A stretch of 7,673 nucleotides of DNA from Mariprofundaceae bacterium (GTDB taxonomy: Bacteria > Pseudomonadota > Zetaproteobacteria > Mariprofundales > Mariprofundaceae). Under the pieces are notes generated by a model. The model saw nothing but the letters and a program-made list of their open reading frames with translations, searched no databases and had not been told where the DNA came from. Below, piece by piece: positions 7,519 to 7,673 of this stretch (its first letter is position 1; every line of letters starts with the position of its first letter). The DNA is taken from assembly GCA_027035825.1 (NCBI GenBank), contig JALVTX010000150.1, forward strand, positions 1 through 7,673, read 5' to 3'. Position numbers and translations under genes: made by a program.

Positions 7519-7523
7519 ATGTC

Positions 7524-7673
7524 TTAGTGCGATCCCAGCGATATCCTTTCGATGCTGCCATCATCGTTTTGCTCATACATGTAGCCCCGTGGCTCATCGA
7601 GCGCCCAGATCACCACGATCCATGCGAGTGCGGCGGCGCCGCCGATCACCAGAAAGAATTTGGAAGCGGTGAC
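7524..7673 (-). CDS. C-terminal end of a membrane protein, probably a NasA/NarK-type MFS transporter (cut by window edge)
   Basis: The last 49 codons of a minus-strand gene, ending TAA at 7524-7526. They hold one transmembrane helix (KFFLVIGGAAALAWIVVIWA) and a hydrophilic tail containing DEPRGYMYEQ and DDGSIERISL. A final helix followed by E-P-x-G-x-x-x-E-x-x-x-D-G-S-I/V-E-x-I resembles, from memory, the tail of nitrate/nitrite transporters of the NarK/NasA group. Its position beside a PA1782-like phosphatase-kinase supports this. A small single-pass membrane protein is the alternative, because the start lies outside the window. It is 64 bp upstream of the kinase gene on the same strand, so the two are probably co-transcribed. 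Confidence 0.5.
   Translation of the reverse strand, partial: VTASKFFLVIGGAAALAWIVVIWALDEPRGYMYEQNDDGSIERISLGSH

Noticed and set aside
6170..7672. A 500-aa plus-strand open frame
   Set aside because: It is antisense to the phosphatase-kinase, whose motifs are unambiguous.

Overview
This is a GC-rich proteobacterial chromosome segment. The mix of genes fits a betaproteobacterium best: a System II (ResB) cytochrome c biogenesis gene, a purD-purE-Sua5/YrdC cluster, a YegP protein, and a Pseudomonas-like phosphatase-kinase. A gammaproteobacterium such as an ectothiorhodospiracean cannot be excluded. Most of the window is housekeeping. Accessory features sit at the left (a small inverted-repeat element) and the right (the signalling/transport pair).

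Left part (1-613). The first 75 codons of resB run off the left edge on the minus strand. Upstream of resB lies a non-coding block of about 290 bp. It is bounded by perfect 17-bp inverted repeats and holds strong internal hairpins, so it looks like a MITE or other non-autonomous element. Three tandem 13-bp units then lead into the end of the next gene.

Purine block (603-5463). On the minus strand, purD, purE and a divergent tsaC/YrdC-like gene form a tightly overlapped operon (ATGA and CTGA junctions). PurD makes GAR, PurE acts at the AIR/CAIR step, and PurH, encoded further right on the same strand, does the last two steps to IMP. No purK is present between purE and the YrdC-like gene. Between purD and purH are two small plus-strand genes: a 99-aa conserved-looking protein with a CxxxxCxxC motif, and yegP (two DUF1508 repeats). 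A strong bidirectional terminator separates yegP from the convergent purH.

Right part (5464-7673). A tRNA-Arg(CCG) gene with encoded CCA is divergent from purH. It is followed by a minus-strand gene of visibly lower GC encoding a PP2C phosphatase-Ser/Thr kinase fusion with a C-terminal membrane anchor. Just upstream of that gene, on the same strand, is the C-terminal end of a membrane protein that resembles the tail of NasA/NarK-type nitrate transporters. This pairing resembles the nasA-kinase neighbourhood known in Pseudomonas and suggests that the kinase/phosphatase belongs to a nitrate-uptake context.

I see no CRISPR array, complete IS transposase, phage gene or clearly new multi-gene system. 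The points most worth following up are the inverted-repeat element, the degenerate YrdC-like protein with no standard start codon, the small cysteine-motif protein, and the phosphatase-kinase with an unusual nucleotide loop.
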